From NCBI GenBank assembly GCA_947493745.1, contig CANLSM010000002.1, forward strand, positions 124,001 to 188,000: a stretch of 64,000 bases of DNA, given 5' to 3'. Each line of letters starts with the position of its first letter. Position 1 is the first letter of the stretch. The stretch comes from an uncultured Paracoccaceae bacterium (GTDB lineage Bacteria; Pseudomonadota; Alphaproteobacteria; Rhodobacterales; Rhodobacteraceae). Made by a program: the position numbers and the translations under genes. This document shows positions 1 through 9,463 of the stretch, piece after piece. Under the pieces are notes generated by a model. The model ran no database searches, was not told the origin of the DNA, and saw only the letters and a list, made by a program, of their open reading frames with translations.

Positions 1-1
1 C

Positions 2-397
2 CTCGTGGTCTTTCCCATGGTCGGGCTTGGATTGCCGAATGTTCTGTGGGCGCTTGCCTTCATCCTGCTCGGCAGTTCGATCATGTCGGTTCTGGGGCTT
101 CTGGCGGCAATCTACGCGCAGAAATTCGATCAGATGGCGGCGGTGACGAATTTTGTCATCACGCCACTCAGTTTCCTGTCGGGTACGTTCTATTCGATCA
201 CGATCCTGCCCGAGCCGATGCAGATCGCGAGCCGCGGCAACCCGTTTTTCTACATGATCGACGGGATGCGCTATGCGGTGCTGGGGCAGTCTGATGCCTC
301 GCCCTGGATCGGGCTGGCGGTCCTGTTTGTCACGACCGCGTTGCTTTATGCCCTTGCATGGCGATGGTTCGCGACGGGGTATCGTCTCAAAAGTTGA
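2..397 (+). CDS. ABC-2 type transporter permease, C-terminal part
   Basis: The gene is cut by the left edge of the window; 131 C-terminal residues are visible in a frame open from base 2. They contain three hydrophobic stretches, a conserved NPFFYMIDGMRY segment and a GYRLKS end, all typical of the membrane subunit of ABC-2 exporters of the YadH/NodJ type. Such subunits pair with a separate ATPase, which should lie to the left of the window. The substrate cannot be told. A strong hairpin terminator follows the stop, so this is the last gene of its transcript. Confident for the family, not for the cargo. Confidence 0.85.
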   Translation, partial: LVVFPMVGLGLPNVLWALAFILLGSSIMSVLGLLAAIYAQKFDQMAAVTNFVITPLSFLSGTFYSITILPEPMQIASRGNPFFYMIDGMRYAVLGQSDASPWIGLAVLFVTTALLYALAWRWFATGYRLKS

Positions 398-431
398 CTT
401 GGAAAGTCATTTCCGGCACATGAGAATTTGA

Positions 432-465
432 CCCCACCGCAGGCCGCCGGTGGGGTTTTCGTTTG
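432..465 (+). terminator. Rho-independent terminator after ABC-2 permease
   Basis: An 8-bp GC-rich stem (CCCCACCG at 432-439, CGGTGGGG at 448-455) is followed by a T-rich tail (TTTTCGTTT). It separates the exporter gene from argD. Confidence 0.85.
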
Positions 466-493
466 TAAACCGCGGCCATGAGGAGAAGATGAC

Positions 494-1672
494 GTGATTT
501 CGCCCGTCCTGCCGTCATACGCACGGGCACCGCTTTCCTTTACGGAAGGTGAGGGCCCCTGGCTGATATCCGAGAGTGGTGATCGCTACCTCGACCTTGG
601 CGCCGGCATTGCCGTGAACGCCCTTGGTCATGCGAACCCGCGCCTCGTAGCCGCGTTGGAAGGGCAGGCCCGACGACTGTGGCACACGTCAAACCTCTAC
701 GAGATCCCCAACCAGAAGGCTCTGGCCGAGCGTCTGGTCGAGCATACCTTCGGCGACACGGTGTTTTTCACGAACTCCGGCACTGAAGCCATGGAATGCT
801 GCGTGAAGATGGCGCGGAAGTACTTTCACGCCACAGGCAGGCCCGAGCGGTACCGGATGATCACCTTCTCGGGCTCCTTCCATGGACGCACGCTGGGGAT
901 GATCGCCGCCGCTGGTTCCGAGAAGCTGACGGACGGTTTCGGCCCGATGCTCGACGGCTTCGATCACGTCGCGTTTGGTGATCACGATGGACTCAAGGCT
1001 GCCATCACCGACGAGACGGCTGCGATCATCATCGAACCCGTTCTGGGTGAGGGCGGCATCAAGCCGGTTCCGGCACAATGCATGCGAGGCATCCGTGACC
1101 TGTGCGATGAGCATGGTCTGCTGATGATCTGTGACGAGATCCAGTGCGGCGTCGGGCGAACCGGCAAGCTTTTTGCGCATGAATGGGCCGGGGTGACGCC
1201 CGATATCATGGCGGTCGCCAAGGGCATCGGCGGAGGTTTTCCGCTGGGGGCTTGCGTTGCGAGCGAGAATGCCGCGCAAGGCATGACCGCTGGCAGCCAT
1301 GGCTCCACCTATGGCGGCAACCCGTTGGCCTGTGCCGTTGGGTGCGAGGTGCTCGATGTGGTGCTGGAGGAAGGTTTCCTCGACCGTGTCTCGCGTATCT
1401 CGGGGCGATTGCGTCAGGGTCTGGAGGGGCTGATTGCCTCCCACCCGGACGTGTTCGAGAGCGTGCGGGGCGAGGGCCTGATGCTGGGTCTGGTCTGCAA
1501 GGCACCCAATATGGACGTCATCCAGGCAGGCTATGACAATCACCTTCTCAGTGTTCCCGCTGCCGAGAACGTGGTGCGCATCCTGCCGCCGCTCAATCTG
1601 ACAGATGCGGAGGTGGACGAAGCGCTGCGCAGGCTTGATGCGGCTGCCTGCCAGGTGGAGGGGGCCTCATGA
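494..1672 (+). CDS. argD: Acetylornithine aminotransferase
   Basis: A class-III, fold-type I PLP aminotransferase of 392 residues, the usual ArgD length. It converts N-acetylglutamate semialdehyde and glutamate to N-acetylornithine in arginine biosynthesis and may also serve lysine synthesis. NSGTEAME (94-101) binds cofactor phosphate, [11 protein letters not shown] (214-224) holds the ring-nitrogen Asp214, and Lys243 in [13 protein letters not shown] is the Schiff-base lysine. The start is GTG, eight bases after AGGAG at 481-485; an ATG at 489 opens only a two-codon frame that ends inside this start. The stop overlaps the argF start (ATGA), so the two genes are translationally coupled. Confidence 0.95.
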   Translation: MISPVLPSYARAPLSFTEGEGPWLISESGDRYLDLGAGIAVNALGHANPRLVAALEGQARRLWHTSNLYEIPNQKALAERLVEHTFGDTVFFTNSGTEAMECCVKMARKYFHATGRPERYRMITFSGSFHGRTLGMIAAAGSEKLTDGFGPMLDGFDHVAFGDHDGLKAAITDETAAIIIEPVLGEGGIKPVPAQCMRGIRDLCDEHGLLMICDEIQCGVGRTGKLFAHEWAGVTPDIMAVAKGIGGGFPLGACVASENAAQGMTAGSHGSTYGGNPLACAVGCEVLDVVLEEGFLDRVSRISGRLRQGLEGLIASHPDVFESVRGEGLMLGLVCKAPNMDVIQAGYDNHLLSVPAAENVVRILPPLNLTDAEVDEALRRLDAAACQVEGAS

Positions 1673-2595
1673 ACCACTTTCTCGATATCCACAAAACCGA
1701 TCCTGCCGACCTGCGCGGCATGATCGATCACGCGCGCGCCATGAAGGAGGCCCGCAAGGGCCAGCCCAAGGGCGTGCCGGATGCGGATCAGCCCTTGGCC
1801 AATCACATGGTTGCCCTGATCTTCGAGAAGCCCTCGACCCGGACCCGCGTTTCCTTTGACGTCGGCGTTCGGCAACTGGGTGGGCAGACCATGGTGCTGT
1901 CAGGCTCGGAGATGCAGTTGGGCCATGGCGAGACGATTGCCGACACGGCGCGCGTCCTGTCCCGCTATGTCGATCTGATAATGATCCGAACATTCGAGGA
2001 GAACACACTCCTTGAACTGGCCGAATATGCCAGCGTTCCGGTGATCAACGGACTGACCAACCGCAGCCATCCCTGCCAGATCATGGCCGATGTCATGACC
2101 TTCGAGGAACATCGCGGGCCGATCGCAGGCAAGAAAGTCGTCTGGACAGGCGACGGCAACAATGTCTGCACATCGTTTCTGCATGCGGCCGGTCAGTTCG
2201 GTTTCGACATGACGTTTGCAGGCCCCGAGACACTGGAGCCCGAGGACGACGCCATCGGTTTTGCGCGTCAGAAGGGGTCCAAGATCAGTCTGGAACGTGA
2301 TGCCGGTCTTGCCGCGGAAGGGGCAGACCTGATCGTGACCGATACCTGGCTCTCGATGCATGATCCGCAAAGCGCGCGCGAGCGACGTCACAACCAGTTG
2401 CGGCCCTATCAGGTCAATGCGGACCTGATGGACAAGGCCAATGATGATGCGGTGTTCATGCATTGCCTGCCCGCGCACCGCAACGAGGAGGCAACGTCCG
2501 AAATCATGGACGGTCCGCAATCGGTGATTTTCGACGAAGCAGAGAACCGGCTGCATGCGCAAAAGGCGATCATGAGATGGTGTCTGGAACGTTAA
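1669..2595 (+). CDS. argF: Ornithine carbamoyltransferase
   Basis: A 308-residue anabolic ornithine carbamoyltransferase, which makes citrulline from ornithine and carbamoyl phosphate. The carbamoyl-phosphate loop STRTR is at 56-60, HPCQ at 134-137, the ornithine-binding DTWLSM at 225-230, and the HCLPAHR catalytic-cysteine motif at 265-271. All key residues are present. Its start overlaps the argD stop by four bases, giving an argDF operon, an arrangement common in alphaproteobacteria. Argininosuccinate synthase and lyase are not in the window. Confidence 0.96.
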   Translation: MNHFLDIHKTDPADLRGMIDHARAMKEARKGQPKGVPDADQPLANHMVALIFEKPSTRTRVSFDVGVRQLGGQTMVLSGSEMQLGHGETIADTARVLSRYVDLIMIRTFEENTLLELAEYASVPVINGLTNRSHPCQIMADVMTFEEHRGPIAGKKVVWTGDGNNVCTSFLHAAGQFGFDMTFAGPETLEPEDDAIGFARQKGSKISLERDAGLAAEGADLIVTDTWLSMHDPQSARERRHNQLRPYQVNADLMDKANDDAVFMHCLPAHRNEEATSEIMDGPQSVIFDEAENRLHAQKAIMRWCLER

Positions 2596-2626
2596 TGTCT
2601 CATTAGGTGCTTTAACACTTTTGGGC

Positions 2627-2654
2627 GGAGGCTTTACGACATGGTAAGGCCTCC
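2627..2654 (+). terminator. Hairpin downstream of argF (possible terminator)
   Basis: An 11-bp stem (2627-2637 with 2644-2654, one G-T wobble) encloses a six-base loop between argF and the next gene. There is no clear T-run, so its role as a terminator is uncertain. Confidence 0.4.
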
Positions 2655-2698
2655 CTCCCTATGTTGCCGCAGGGCACGTAGGAACCAGAGGGAAAGCC

Positions 2699-3745
2699 AT
2701 GGGACAAGCACTGATGAGCGGTAGGGCATCGCCGGTTGACGCTGCTGAAGTCGGCGAACAGCGGGATCGCATCCTGACATTTTCCGATAGGTACCAGACC
2801 CCCCTGACGCCCGAGGTTTACGCCGTCTGGTTCGCCTATTGTCAGCGCAAGACCCGCGGGATCAATGACAAGCTTGATCGTGCCATGAACATGAACGAGG
2901 ACATCTCCAAGGGGTTTCTCGAAGAACTCTATCATCTCTACCTGTCGCCAAGGTCGCTCTCGGACGAGTTGGTGACCATCGGCCAGACGCTCAGCACCGC
3001 GGTCTCCGAGGTGTCCGACGTGATGGATGACAACATGAAGGACCACAGTTCATTCTCGTCCTCGCTTCGTGCGGCGCGGCAATCGCTCGTCCAGGGGTCG
3101 TCCAAGCGCGAGGTTGCCTCGATCATCACCCAGCTTCACAAGATCAATCAGACCCATATCGCGTCGGCCCAGCGAATGAGCCTGCAGCTGGAGAAAAACC
3201 GCAACCAGATCGCCAAGCTTGAGAAGGAACTGGCGGAGATCAAGCGGACAACCAATATCGATGAATTGACCGGGCTTGCGAACCGCAGACGTCTGGACGA
3301 ATTGATGGACGAAGCATTGCTGGCCTGTCAGCAAAGACGTCAGACGATGGCGCTGACGATCCTGGAGATCGACAATCTCGACCGGATCAATGCCGATTTC
3401 GGACGGGAGGCGGGTGACCGTATCATTCGACGTCTCGCAACCGAGATCCGCAAGGTAACCACCGGTCGGGACTTTTCGGCCCGGCTGAGTGGTTCCAGAT
3501 TTGGTCTGGCGCTGCCTGATTCCGACAAATCCCGAGGCATCGCGGTCGCCGATACCCTGCGCGAAGTCTTCAGCAAGATCGACTGGGTCAGCAAGGAAAG
3601 CGGCAATGAGATCGGCAGTCTGTCCCTGTCGGTCGGCATAGTCGAACTGGTTTCGGGAGAGCAGCGCACAAGCTTCATCTCGCGGGCGGACGGTGCCCTG
3701 CGCCAGGCGCTTGAATCAGGTGGCGACCAGATACGTACCGACTGA
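2699..3745 (+). CDS. Degenerate GGDEF-domain protein
   Basis: 348 residues. Residues 1-180 form an alpha-helical, partly coiled-coil N-terminal region, and 188-345 a GGDEF domain opened by DELTGLANRR (188-197). The metal-binding Asp225 of the first half-site is kept (LEIDNLD), but the signature loop reads SGSRF (264-268) instead of GG(D/E)EF, so two acidic or glycine positions needed for catalysis are lost. From the family I infer it does not synthesise cyclic-di-GMP but may bind GTP or a partner. It has no transmembrane segment or signal peptide, so it is cytoplasmic. It stands alone between a hairpin and a membrane-protein gene. Confidence 0.85.
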   Translation: MGQALMSGRASPVDAAEVGEQRDRILTFSDRYQTPLTPEVYAVWFAYCQRKTRGINDKLDRAMNMNEDISKGFLEELYHLYLSPRSLSDELVTIGQTLSTAVSEVSDVMDDNMKDHSSFSSSLRAARQSLVQGSSKREVASIITQLHKINQTHIASAQRMSLQLEKNRNQIAKLEKELAEIKRTTNIDELTGLANRRRLDELMDEALLACQQRRQTMALTILEIDNLDRINADFGREAGDRIIRRLATEIRKVTTGRDFSARLSGSRFGLALPDSDKSRGIAVADTLREVFSKIDWVSKESGNEIGSLSLSVGIVELVSGEQRTSFISRADGALRQALESGGDQIRTD

Positions 3746-3817
3746 CCGGGACCGAGGGCTTGCCCGGGTCGGAGGGGATGCTAGATCATCTCCCTAGACA
3801 TCCCCGGGAGGCTCCTC

Positions 3818-4219
3818 GTGCAACTGGCCGCAATCTACGCAACAACCCTTGCCACGTTTCTGATCATCGACGCGATCTGGCTGACGAATGTCATACGCCC
3901 GCTCTTCGAACGTCACGTCGGAGATCTTCTGCGTGACACAATGCAATTCAGCGCGGCGGTCGGTTTCTACGCGCTCTACATTGCGGGCATTCTCTATTTC
4001 GCAACGCTGCCTGCGCTGAAATCCGGCTCCGGTCTAGGTGTGGTGATACTGAACGCAGGCATTCTGGGATTTCTCTGTTACGGCACCTACGAAGCAACCA
4101 ACATGACAACCTTGCGTGGCTGGACATGGTCGATGGTCATCTTCGATACGGGCTGGGGTGTCTTTCTGACTGTTCTGGCCGCGATCGCAGGATTTCTGGT
4201 CGGCAAGGCGATGGCCTAG
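3818..4219 (+). CDS. DUF2177 family membrane protein
   Basis: A small membrane protein of 133 residues with four hydrophobic segments. Features such as DAIWL near the N-terminus, GTYEATNMTTLRGW in the third loop and DTGWG match the DUF2177 family, whose function is unknown. The start is GTG with GGGAGG about nine bases upstream. Its TAG stop overlaps the TAG stop of the convergent next gene in a shared CTAG (4216-4219), so the two transcripts must overlap at their 3' ends. Confidence 0.8.
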   Translation: MQLAAIYATTLATFLIIDAIWLTNVIRPLFERHVGDLLRDTMQFSAAVGFYALYIAGILYFATLPALKSGSGLGVVILNAGILGFLCYGTYEATNMTTLRGWTWSMVIFDTGWGVFLTVLAAIAGFLVGKAMA

Positions 4220-4872
4220 GCTGCGGTCAGCTTGGACGCGATGTCCCGGCTCAACAAACGGTTGAGCTCCTGATCAAGTGTCATGTCCCGGGCGGTGAGA
4301 CGGGCCAGATCCGGTCGTGAAATCTCCAGCCATTCGGCCCCTTCCAGCGCTGTGACTGATGCGATTGCGGGCTGGTTCAGCAGGATCGAAACCTCTCCCA
4401 GAAAGCAGGGACCGCTGCGCTGTCTTCTCTGATCTCCCCACGTGATCTCCACATCGCCCAGCAACAGAAAGTAGAGCTTGTCAGGGATCTGCCCGGCGGC
4501 GATCAGTGGCGTCGGCCCGTCGGCGTGCATGGTCGCACTTTGTTTGTGAAGCTTGCGAAAACTCCGCTCGGACAACCCGCCCAGCTTGCCGAAGATTGCA
4601 GCCTCTTCCAGGCTCAGCCCCGGTCCCCGGCGATCCCTGATCATCATGGCAATGACGCCTGTGTTGGAGACGATCATCACCATGCTCCAGAACATCGCGT
4701 CCCAGAGCGGCGTGTCGGGATGCCGCCAGTAATAGAGAAAATAGAGGGCGTTGCCCAAAAGCAGAAGCAGCCGCAACCGCAGCTGATCGCGAGCAACATA
4801 GCCAACCACATGAGAAAGGGCGGCTGCATGCACCAAGAACCCAGTGGGTGAAAAATACTCAAACACAGCCAA
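4216..4872 (-). CDS. Membrane protein with cyclic-nucleotide-binding-like (Popeye-like) domain
   Basis: 218 residues. The N-terminal third (about 8-80) has three hydrophobic segments; the C-terminal half (about 110-205) resembles a cyclic-nucleotide-binding jelly roll, with LYFLLLGDVEI and a phosphate-cassette-like FLGEVSILLNQPA. The order, membrane segments then cNMP-like domain, is that of Popeye-type proteins. The cassette Arg that contacts the cyclic phosphate in CRP-type domains is not at its expected place (PAIAS instead of an R-x-A/T-S pattern), so nucleotide binding is doubtful or atypical. It is convergent with, and overlaps by four bases, the DUF2177 gene. The function is unknown. 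Confidence 0.65.
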   Translation of the reverse strand: MAVFEYFSPTGFLVHAAALSHVVGYVARDQLRLRLLLLLGNALYFLYYWRHPDTPLWDAMFWSMVMIVSNTGVIAMMIRDRRGPGLSLEEAAIFGKLGGLSERSFRKLHKQSATMHADGPTPLIAAGQIPDKLYFLLLGDVEITWGDQRRQRSGPCFLGEVSILLNQPAIASVTALEGAEWLEISRPDLARLTARDMTLDQELNRLLSRDIASKLTAA

Positions 4873-4946
4873 CCTTTCCCATGGTGGGGGGACGCTAGAT
4901 CGGGATCACAAAACCGGCTGTGAGGAATGCCACAGGCGAGGCGGCA

Positions 4947-5483
4947 TCAAGGCTGTTGCGGCACGATCTCGGTGACCATGCTGCGTTCGCTCAGCCACGG
5001 ATGTACCGCAACCGCGCGGCGCAGTGTCTTTTGCCCCAGCAAGGCGCGCCCCTGACTGAAAAGGATCATCGCCTTTCCCGAAAGTGCCCCGAAATGGTCG
5101 GGCTGGGTTCTCAGCACAACGTCGATATCTTCCAGTGAGCCATCGAGATCATTGCGCAGGAACCGGGTGAAGGCGCGTTGGTTGAGGCCTTCGGCATAGT
5201 TCGGGCAGTAGGTTACAAGCTCGTCAAGCAGTGTCTCCGAGGCTTCGAAATCATAGGCCTCGCGCCGCTCCATCCCGCGGTCGAGCAGGTCCTGTGCAAT
5301 CTCATCGGGTGCTGTCAGCCAGATTTCCCACAAGGCTTTTGAGGCCAGATCTGCCGTTACTTCATCTGGTGCAGCCGCAAGGGTTTCCAGTAAAAGGGCC
5401 TGATCATCACTTCGGTCAATGCCTGCCGGGCAGGCGCCGAAGGCAAGGCCGGGCAGCATCAGAAGGGCCATGACAAATTTCAT
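4947..5483 (-). CDS. Secreted TPR-like protein of unknown function
   Basis: 178 residues beginning with a clean signal peptide (MKFVMALLMLPGLAFGA, cleavage probably after AFG), so it is exported to the periplasm. The mature part is helical; residues about 85-160 look like two or three tetratricopeptide-like helix pairs (NQRAFTRFLRNDLDGSLEDID). Two Cys residues after the signal peptide could form a disulfide. It lies just downstream of metG on the same strand but with its own start region. I do not recognise a specific family. Confidence 0.6.
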   Translation of the reverse strand: MKFVMALLMLPGLAFGACPAGIDRSDDQALLLETLAAAPDEVTADLASKALWEIWLTAPDEIAQDLLDRGMERREAYDFEASETLLDELVTYCPNYAEGLNQRAFTRFLRNDLDGSLEDIDVVLRTQPDHFGALSGKAMILFSQGRALLGQKTLRRAVAVHPWLSERSMVTEIVPQQP

Positions 5484-5533
5484 GGACTTGATGGTGAGGG
5501 CGCTGAGATCAAAGTCAAGCCCTAGCGGCGGCG

Positions 5534-7246
5534 TCAGCTTCCTGCGAAACGGGCCTCAAGCTCGTCCCGGCGTTCATCGGTGATTTTCGCAAAGAGCACC
5601 TCGGGAACGCTGAAGGTATGACCTGCTGGCAGAGCTGCAAGCGCGGTTTTGACGTCTTCGGGCCACTCGGCGTCCTCGACATGCATGGCCGCAAGGATAT
5701 CGCGCGATGCCACCGGAATGAAAGGAGCGCTCAGAACCCCGTAGAGACGGATCAGATTGAGCGCAAACCGGATGATCGCAGCCGCCCGCCCGGGGTCGGT
5801 CTTGAATACGGACCACGGCTCGGCCGCCTGCAGATACTCATTGCCCGCCACCCAGATCGCGCGCAACTCGGCTGTCGCCTTGCGCAGCTCGATGGCCTCC
5901 ATACGCGCCTCATAGGCTTCGAGGCGTCTGGCGATCTCGGCAATGACGGCGGCCTCCATTTCGCCATACGTGCCGCCCTCCGGTACGACCTCACCGAATT
6001 TGGAACGGCAGAACTTGGTTACCCGGCTGACGAAATTGCCCAGCACATCGGCCAGATCCTTGTTCACGCCTGACTGGAAGCTTTCCCAGGTGAAGTTCGC
6101 GTCGTCACTTTCGGGCGCATTGGACAGAAGCCACCAGCGCCAATAGTCGGACGGCAGGATCTCGAGTGCCTGATCCATGAAGATCCCGCGCCCCTGACTG
6201 GTGGAGAATTTGCCGCCCTCATAGTTTAGCCAGTTGAACCCCTTGATGTAGTCCACCAGTTTCCACGGCTCCGCTGATCCCATCAGCGTGACGGGGAAAC
6301 TGAGCGTGTGGAAGGGGATGTTGTCCTTGGCCATGAACTGCACATAGTGCACGTCGCCTGCGCCCTTGTCGGTTCGCCACCAGCGCTCCCAAGCGGCATC
6401 GTCCTGACCGGATGCATCGGCCCATTCGGCTGTGGCCGCGATATATTCAATGGGGGCGTCAAACCAGACATAGAACACCTTGCCGTCCATACCGGGCCAG
6501 GCCCGATCGCCCCGTTTGACCGGGATCCCCCAGTCCAGATCACGGGTGATCCCGCGATCCTGCAGGCCATCGCCCTCGTTGAGCCATTTCTTCGCGATGG
6601 AGGTGGTCAGGATCGGCCAGTCCTTCTGGCCGTCGATCCAGGTTTCCAGCTTTTCGCGCATTGTCGACTGGCGCAGATAGAGATGCTTGGTTTCGCGCAA
6701 TTCCAGATCGGTGGAGCCGGAAATCGCCGAACGGGGTTCGATCAGATCCACCGGGTCAAGCTGTTTGGTACAGTTCTCGCACTGATCGCCGCGCGCCTTG
6801 TCATATCCGCAATTGGGGCAGGTGCCCTCGATGTAACGGTCCGGCAGATAGCGGCCATCGGCATTGGAATAGACCTGTTTCTCCATCACCTCCTCGATCA
6901 GGCCAGCCTCAGCCAGCCGTCCGGCGAAATGCTGGGTCAGCTTGTGGTTCCGGTCCGAGGAAGAGCGTCCGAAATGGTCAAAGGACATTGCGAACCCGTC
7001 CGCGATATCCTTTTGCACGGCCCACATCTCGGCGCAAAACTCCGCGACCGGCTTGCCTGCCTTGGCAGCGGCAAGCTCGGCAGGCGTGCCATGCTCGTCG
7101 GTCGCACAGATCAGAAGCACTTCATGCCCCTTGGCACGCAGATACCGCGCATAGGCGTCCGAGGGCAGTTGCGAGCCGATCAGGTTGCCGAGATGCTTGA
7201 TCCCGTTGATGTAGGGCAGGGCAGAGGTGATCAGGTAACGGGCCAT
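5534..7246 (-). CDS. metG: Methionyl-tRNA synthetase
   Basis: A class-I aminoacyl-tRNA synthetase of 570 residues that charges tRNA-Met. The HIGH signature is HLGN (18-21), the KMSKS loop is KFSTS (346-350), and a four-cysteine zinc knuckle sits at C143, C146, C156 and C159, so it is the zinc-bearing MetG type without the C-terminal dimerisation (EMAP-like) domain. I start at ATG 7246, which has GAAAGAG eight to fourteen bases upstream and gives the usual [12 protein letters not shown] opening; a longer frame from TTG 7261 would use that ribosome site as coding sequence. It is transcribed opposite to argDF, with the secreted TPR-like protein downstream. Confidence 0.96.
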   Translation of the reverse strand: MARYLITSALPYINGIKHLGNLIGSQLPSDAYARYLRAKGHEVLLICATDEHGTPAELAAAKAGKPVAEFCAEMWAVQKDIADGFAMSFDHFGRSSSDRNHKLTQHFAGRLAEAGLIEEVMEKQVYSNADGRYLPDRYIEGTCPNCGYDKARGDQCENCTKQLDPVDLIEPRSAISGSTDLELRETKHLYLRQSTMREKLETWIDGQKDWPILTTSIAKKWLNEGDGLQDRGITRDLDWGIPVKRGDRAWPGMDGKVFYVWFDAPIEYIAATAEWADASGQDDAAWERWWRTDKGAGDVHYVQFMAKDNIPFHTLSFPVTLMGSAEPWKLVDYIKGFNWLNYEGGKFSTSQGRGIFMDQALEILPSDYWRWWLLSNAPESDDANFTWESFQSGVNKDLADVLGNFVSRVTKFCRSKFGEVVPEGGTYGEMEAAVIAEIARRLEAYEARMEAIELRKATAELRAIWVAGNEYLQAAEPWSVFKTDPGRAAAIIRFALNLIRLYGVLSAPFIPVASRDILAAMHVEDAEWPEDVKTALAALPAGHTFSVPEVLFAKITDERRDELEARFAGS

Positions 7247-7324
7247 GGGCGACTCTTTCAAGCTGGAGTGAGCGGGGTTTAGCCCATTCCAATGGCGGTT
7301 GCCACTGCCCCTTTCGCTCTGCCT

Positions 7325-8539
7325 TTATCCCTTGCGTCGCAGCAACCGTCCCAGAATGAAGGATGTACGCGGCAGATAGGTGTAGGGGGTGCGGACCTTT
7401 CGTGTCGGACGTACCGCCATGCGGTAGAGACCAAAGGCCACCAGCAGCACATGTGCGGTCGAGATCATCGCAAACAGCGCCTTGGGTCCATATGCCTCGA
7501 TCAGGCCGGAGGCCAGAAGCGGCGAGGCGATGGCCCCAAGCCCGTAGTAGAACATCAGCGAGGCGGAGAGTTCGACGGCAAAAGAGGGTTCGGCGAAGTC
7601 ATTGGCATGTGCGGCCGAGATCGAGAACACCGGAAAGGTGGTCAGGCCGAACAGGAATGAAAGGCTGAAGATCATCGACTGGTTTTCCATCTGAACGGCG
7701 GCTGTCGTCATGCAGACCAGAATGGCCGCAAGCGAGACCCAGATCAGGATCCAGCGCCGGTCGAACTTGTCCGCAAGCCAGCCTGCAGGGTATTGCGCCA
7801 GCGCGCCGCCCAGAACTGCCGCTGCCAGAAAGAGCCCGATCTGGTCGGGCCGCAATCCGACCTCCTGCCCGTAGATCGGCCCGACCATGCGGAAGGCTGG
7901 TGTCGTGACACCTGCCACGATCACGCCCAGACAGCCCAGGGGAGACATCGAGATCACCTTCAGCGGCCTGAGGCGGGGGGCTTCGCTAGACTGCGGCGGC
8001 TGCACCTTGGTCAGCATCAGTGGCAGGAGGCTCGCGCAGCAGAAAATCGCCAGAATGTTGTAGGAGACATATGAAGCAGGTGTCAGAAAGCCGATCATCA
8101 GTTGGGCGGCAAGTGATGCGCCAAGATCGACGATCCTGTAGGTGCCGAGCGCCCGTCCGCGTGTCTCGTTGGTTACCTTGGCCTGCAACCACGCCTCAAC
8201 AACCGTGTAGCAGCCTGCCACTGACAGCCCTGTCATGATCCGCATCACGGCCCATGCATTTGGTTCGATGTAGAGCGGGTGCGCCAGCGCGCCGATTGTG
8301 CCGCAGGCCGCAAATGCCGCGAAGGCGCGGACATGCCCGACAGTTCCGATCAATCTGGGTGCGACCCAGCACCCGATAAAGAACCCCACGAAATGGGCCG
8401 AGCCGAGCAGTCCCACCTGGGTTCGACTGAAACCTTCCGCCAGCCCTGAAAGCGCATCAAGCGGTGCAATTGCCCCCGATGAGAGCTGCATGAAGATGAC
8501 GGACAGGAAAAGTGCTGCAAAGGAGATCAGAAGTCGCAT
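7325..8539 (-). CDS. MFS transporter (YcaD-like)
   Basis: A major-facilitator permease of 404 residues with about twelve hydrophobic segments in two halves. The early GLLGSAHFVGFFIGC and the mid-protein loop RGRALGTYRI resemble the YcaD/YfcJ subfamily of uncharacterised inner-membrane transporters. I start at ATG 8539, preceded by GGGAG at a proper distance; the frame stays open to 8593. The substrate is unknown. It is divergent from the first LysM-rhodanese gene, sharing a 176-bp intergenic region. Confidence 0.8.
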   Translation of the reverse strand: MRLLISFAALFLSVIFMQLSSGAIAPLDALSGLAEGFSRTQVGLLGSAHFVGFFIGCWVAPRLIGTVGHVRAFAAFAACGTIGALAHPLYIEPNAWAVMRIMTGLSVAGCYTVVEAWLQAKVTNETRGRALGTYRIVDLGASLAAQLMIGFLTPASYVSYNILAIFCCASLLPLMLTKVQPPQSSEAPRLRPLKVISMSPLGCLGVIVAGVTTPAFRMVGPIYGQEVGLRPDQIGLFLAAAVLGGALAQYPAGWLADKFDRRWILIWVSLAAILVCMTTAAVQMENQSMIFSLSFLFGLTTFPVFSISAAHANDFAEPSFAVELSASLMFYYGLGAIASPLLASGLIEAYGPKALFAMISTAHVLLVAFGLYRMAVRPTRKVRTPYTYLPRTSFILGRLLRRKG

Positions 8540-8623
8540 GAAGGGCACACTCCCGGCCCCGATCACGAATGTCTTACCGGAATTCGACAGCATATGACGT
8601 TTTCGGCTGGCTAAACCCTATAC

Positions 8624-8651
8624 TTGACATCAAGACTGGTGAGGATAGGTG
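8624..8651 (+). promoter_or_regulatory. Possible promoter of LysM-rhodanese gene
   Basis: A consensus -35 box TTGACA (8624-8629) stands 16 bases before a poor -10 (TAGGTG, 8646-8651), about 65 bases before the start. Weak evidence. Confidence 0.3.
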
Positions 8652-8715
8652 CAAGTTCAGGCCGGGAGGTTCGAAGAAACCCATTCCGGCGCGTGTTGAG
8701 TGGAGTGGTGGGCAA

Positions 8716-9459
8716 ATGCAATTCTGGAAAGCAACCTTGGGTTCAGCCCTGTTCGTGCTGGTGGCCGGATCGGCCGTGGCGCAGCAATGTGGCGAGACCT
8801 ATGCGATACAGCCGGGCGAGACTCTCAGCGAGATTGCGGATCGCGTCTACGGCAGCGTCTTGCGGTTCGACCTCATCCATGAAGCCAATATCGACGTGAT
8901 CGGACCGGACCCGGCCCGCGTCGAACAGGGCACACCACTGTTTCTGCCCTGTGCCAGGGGCGAGCGCCCGCCGGAACCGGCCAGCAGTCGCATTGGCATC
9001 GAGGAGATGGCGGAGCTGTTTCTCGACCCTCAGGTCCAGATTATCGACCTGAGAGAGAATATCGGGTTCGGGGATCAGGTTGTCCCCGGAACGCTCAGCG
9101 CGCCCTTCGGCGATCTCGTCCGGGCGGTAAATCCGACCGATGGCACGCCCGTGGAAGACGCCGTCCGCACCAAACTCGGGGAGCTTGGGCTCTTCATGGA
9201 TCGGCCGATCGTGCTTGTAGCCTCCGATGGTGCCGGTCGGTCAAGCGCCCGTCTGGAATGGGCCGAAGCGCTTTTGAGTGCCGCTGGCGCTGATACGCTT
9301 TATGTCCTTGATGGCGGTTTCTCGGCCTGGAAACAGCAGGACATGCCGCTGGCGGACGGTCCGGTCTCACCGGTTCCGCGCCGCGTCAATGTCGATCTTG
9401 CCGCCGATTGGGAGAACCGCTCCGCGCGCCTCCGGGCGCTGGAAGCCGAGGCGCGCTAG
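8716..9459 (+). CDS. Exported LysM-rhodanese protein, single rhodanese domain
   Basis: 247 residues: a signal peptide (1-22, ending AVAQ), a LysM-like module (about 25-76: YAIQPGETLSEIADRVYG) between two cysteines, and a rhodanese domain (about 85-225). LysM modules bind peptidoglycan or chitin-like glycans, so the protein is probably held at the periplasmic wall. At the rhodanese active-site loop the sequence is VASDGAGRS: the catalytic Cys is replaced by Ser, so sulfur transfer is unlikely. The start is ATG 8716, which begins the signal peptide. The gene is convergent with, and four bases from, a paralogue with the same architecture. The role is unknown; a wall-associated binding protein is one inference. 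Confidence 0.75.
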   Translation: MQFWKATLGSALFVLVAGSAVAQQCGETYAIQPGETLSEIADRVYGSVLRFDLIHEANIDVIGPDPARVEQGTPLFLPCARGERPPEPASSRIGIEEMAELFLDPQVQIIDLRENIGFGDQVVPGTLSAPFGDLVRAVNPTDGTPVEDAVRTKLGELGLFMDRPIVLVASDGAGRSSARLEWAEALLSAAGADTLYVLDGGFSAWKQQDMPLADGPVSPVPRRVNVDLAADWENRSARLRALEAEAR

Positions 9460-9463
9460 ATCA

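Noticed and set aside
489-497. Mini-frame ATG-ACG-TGA overlapping the argD start as a leader peptide
   Set aside because: Two codons only; it lies between the ribosome site and GTG and is most simply chance.
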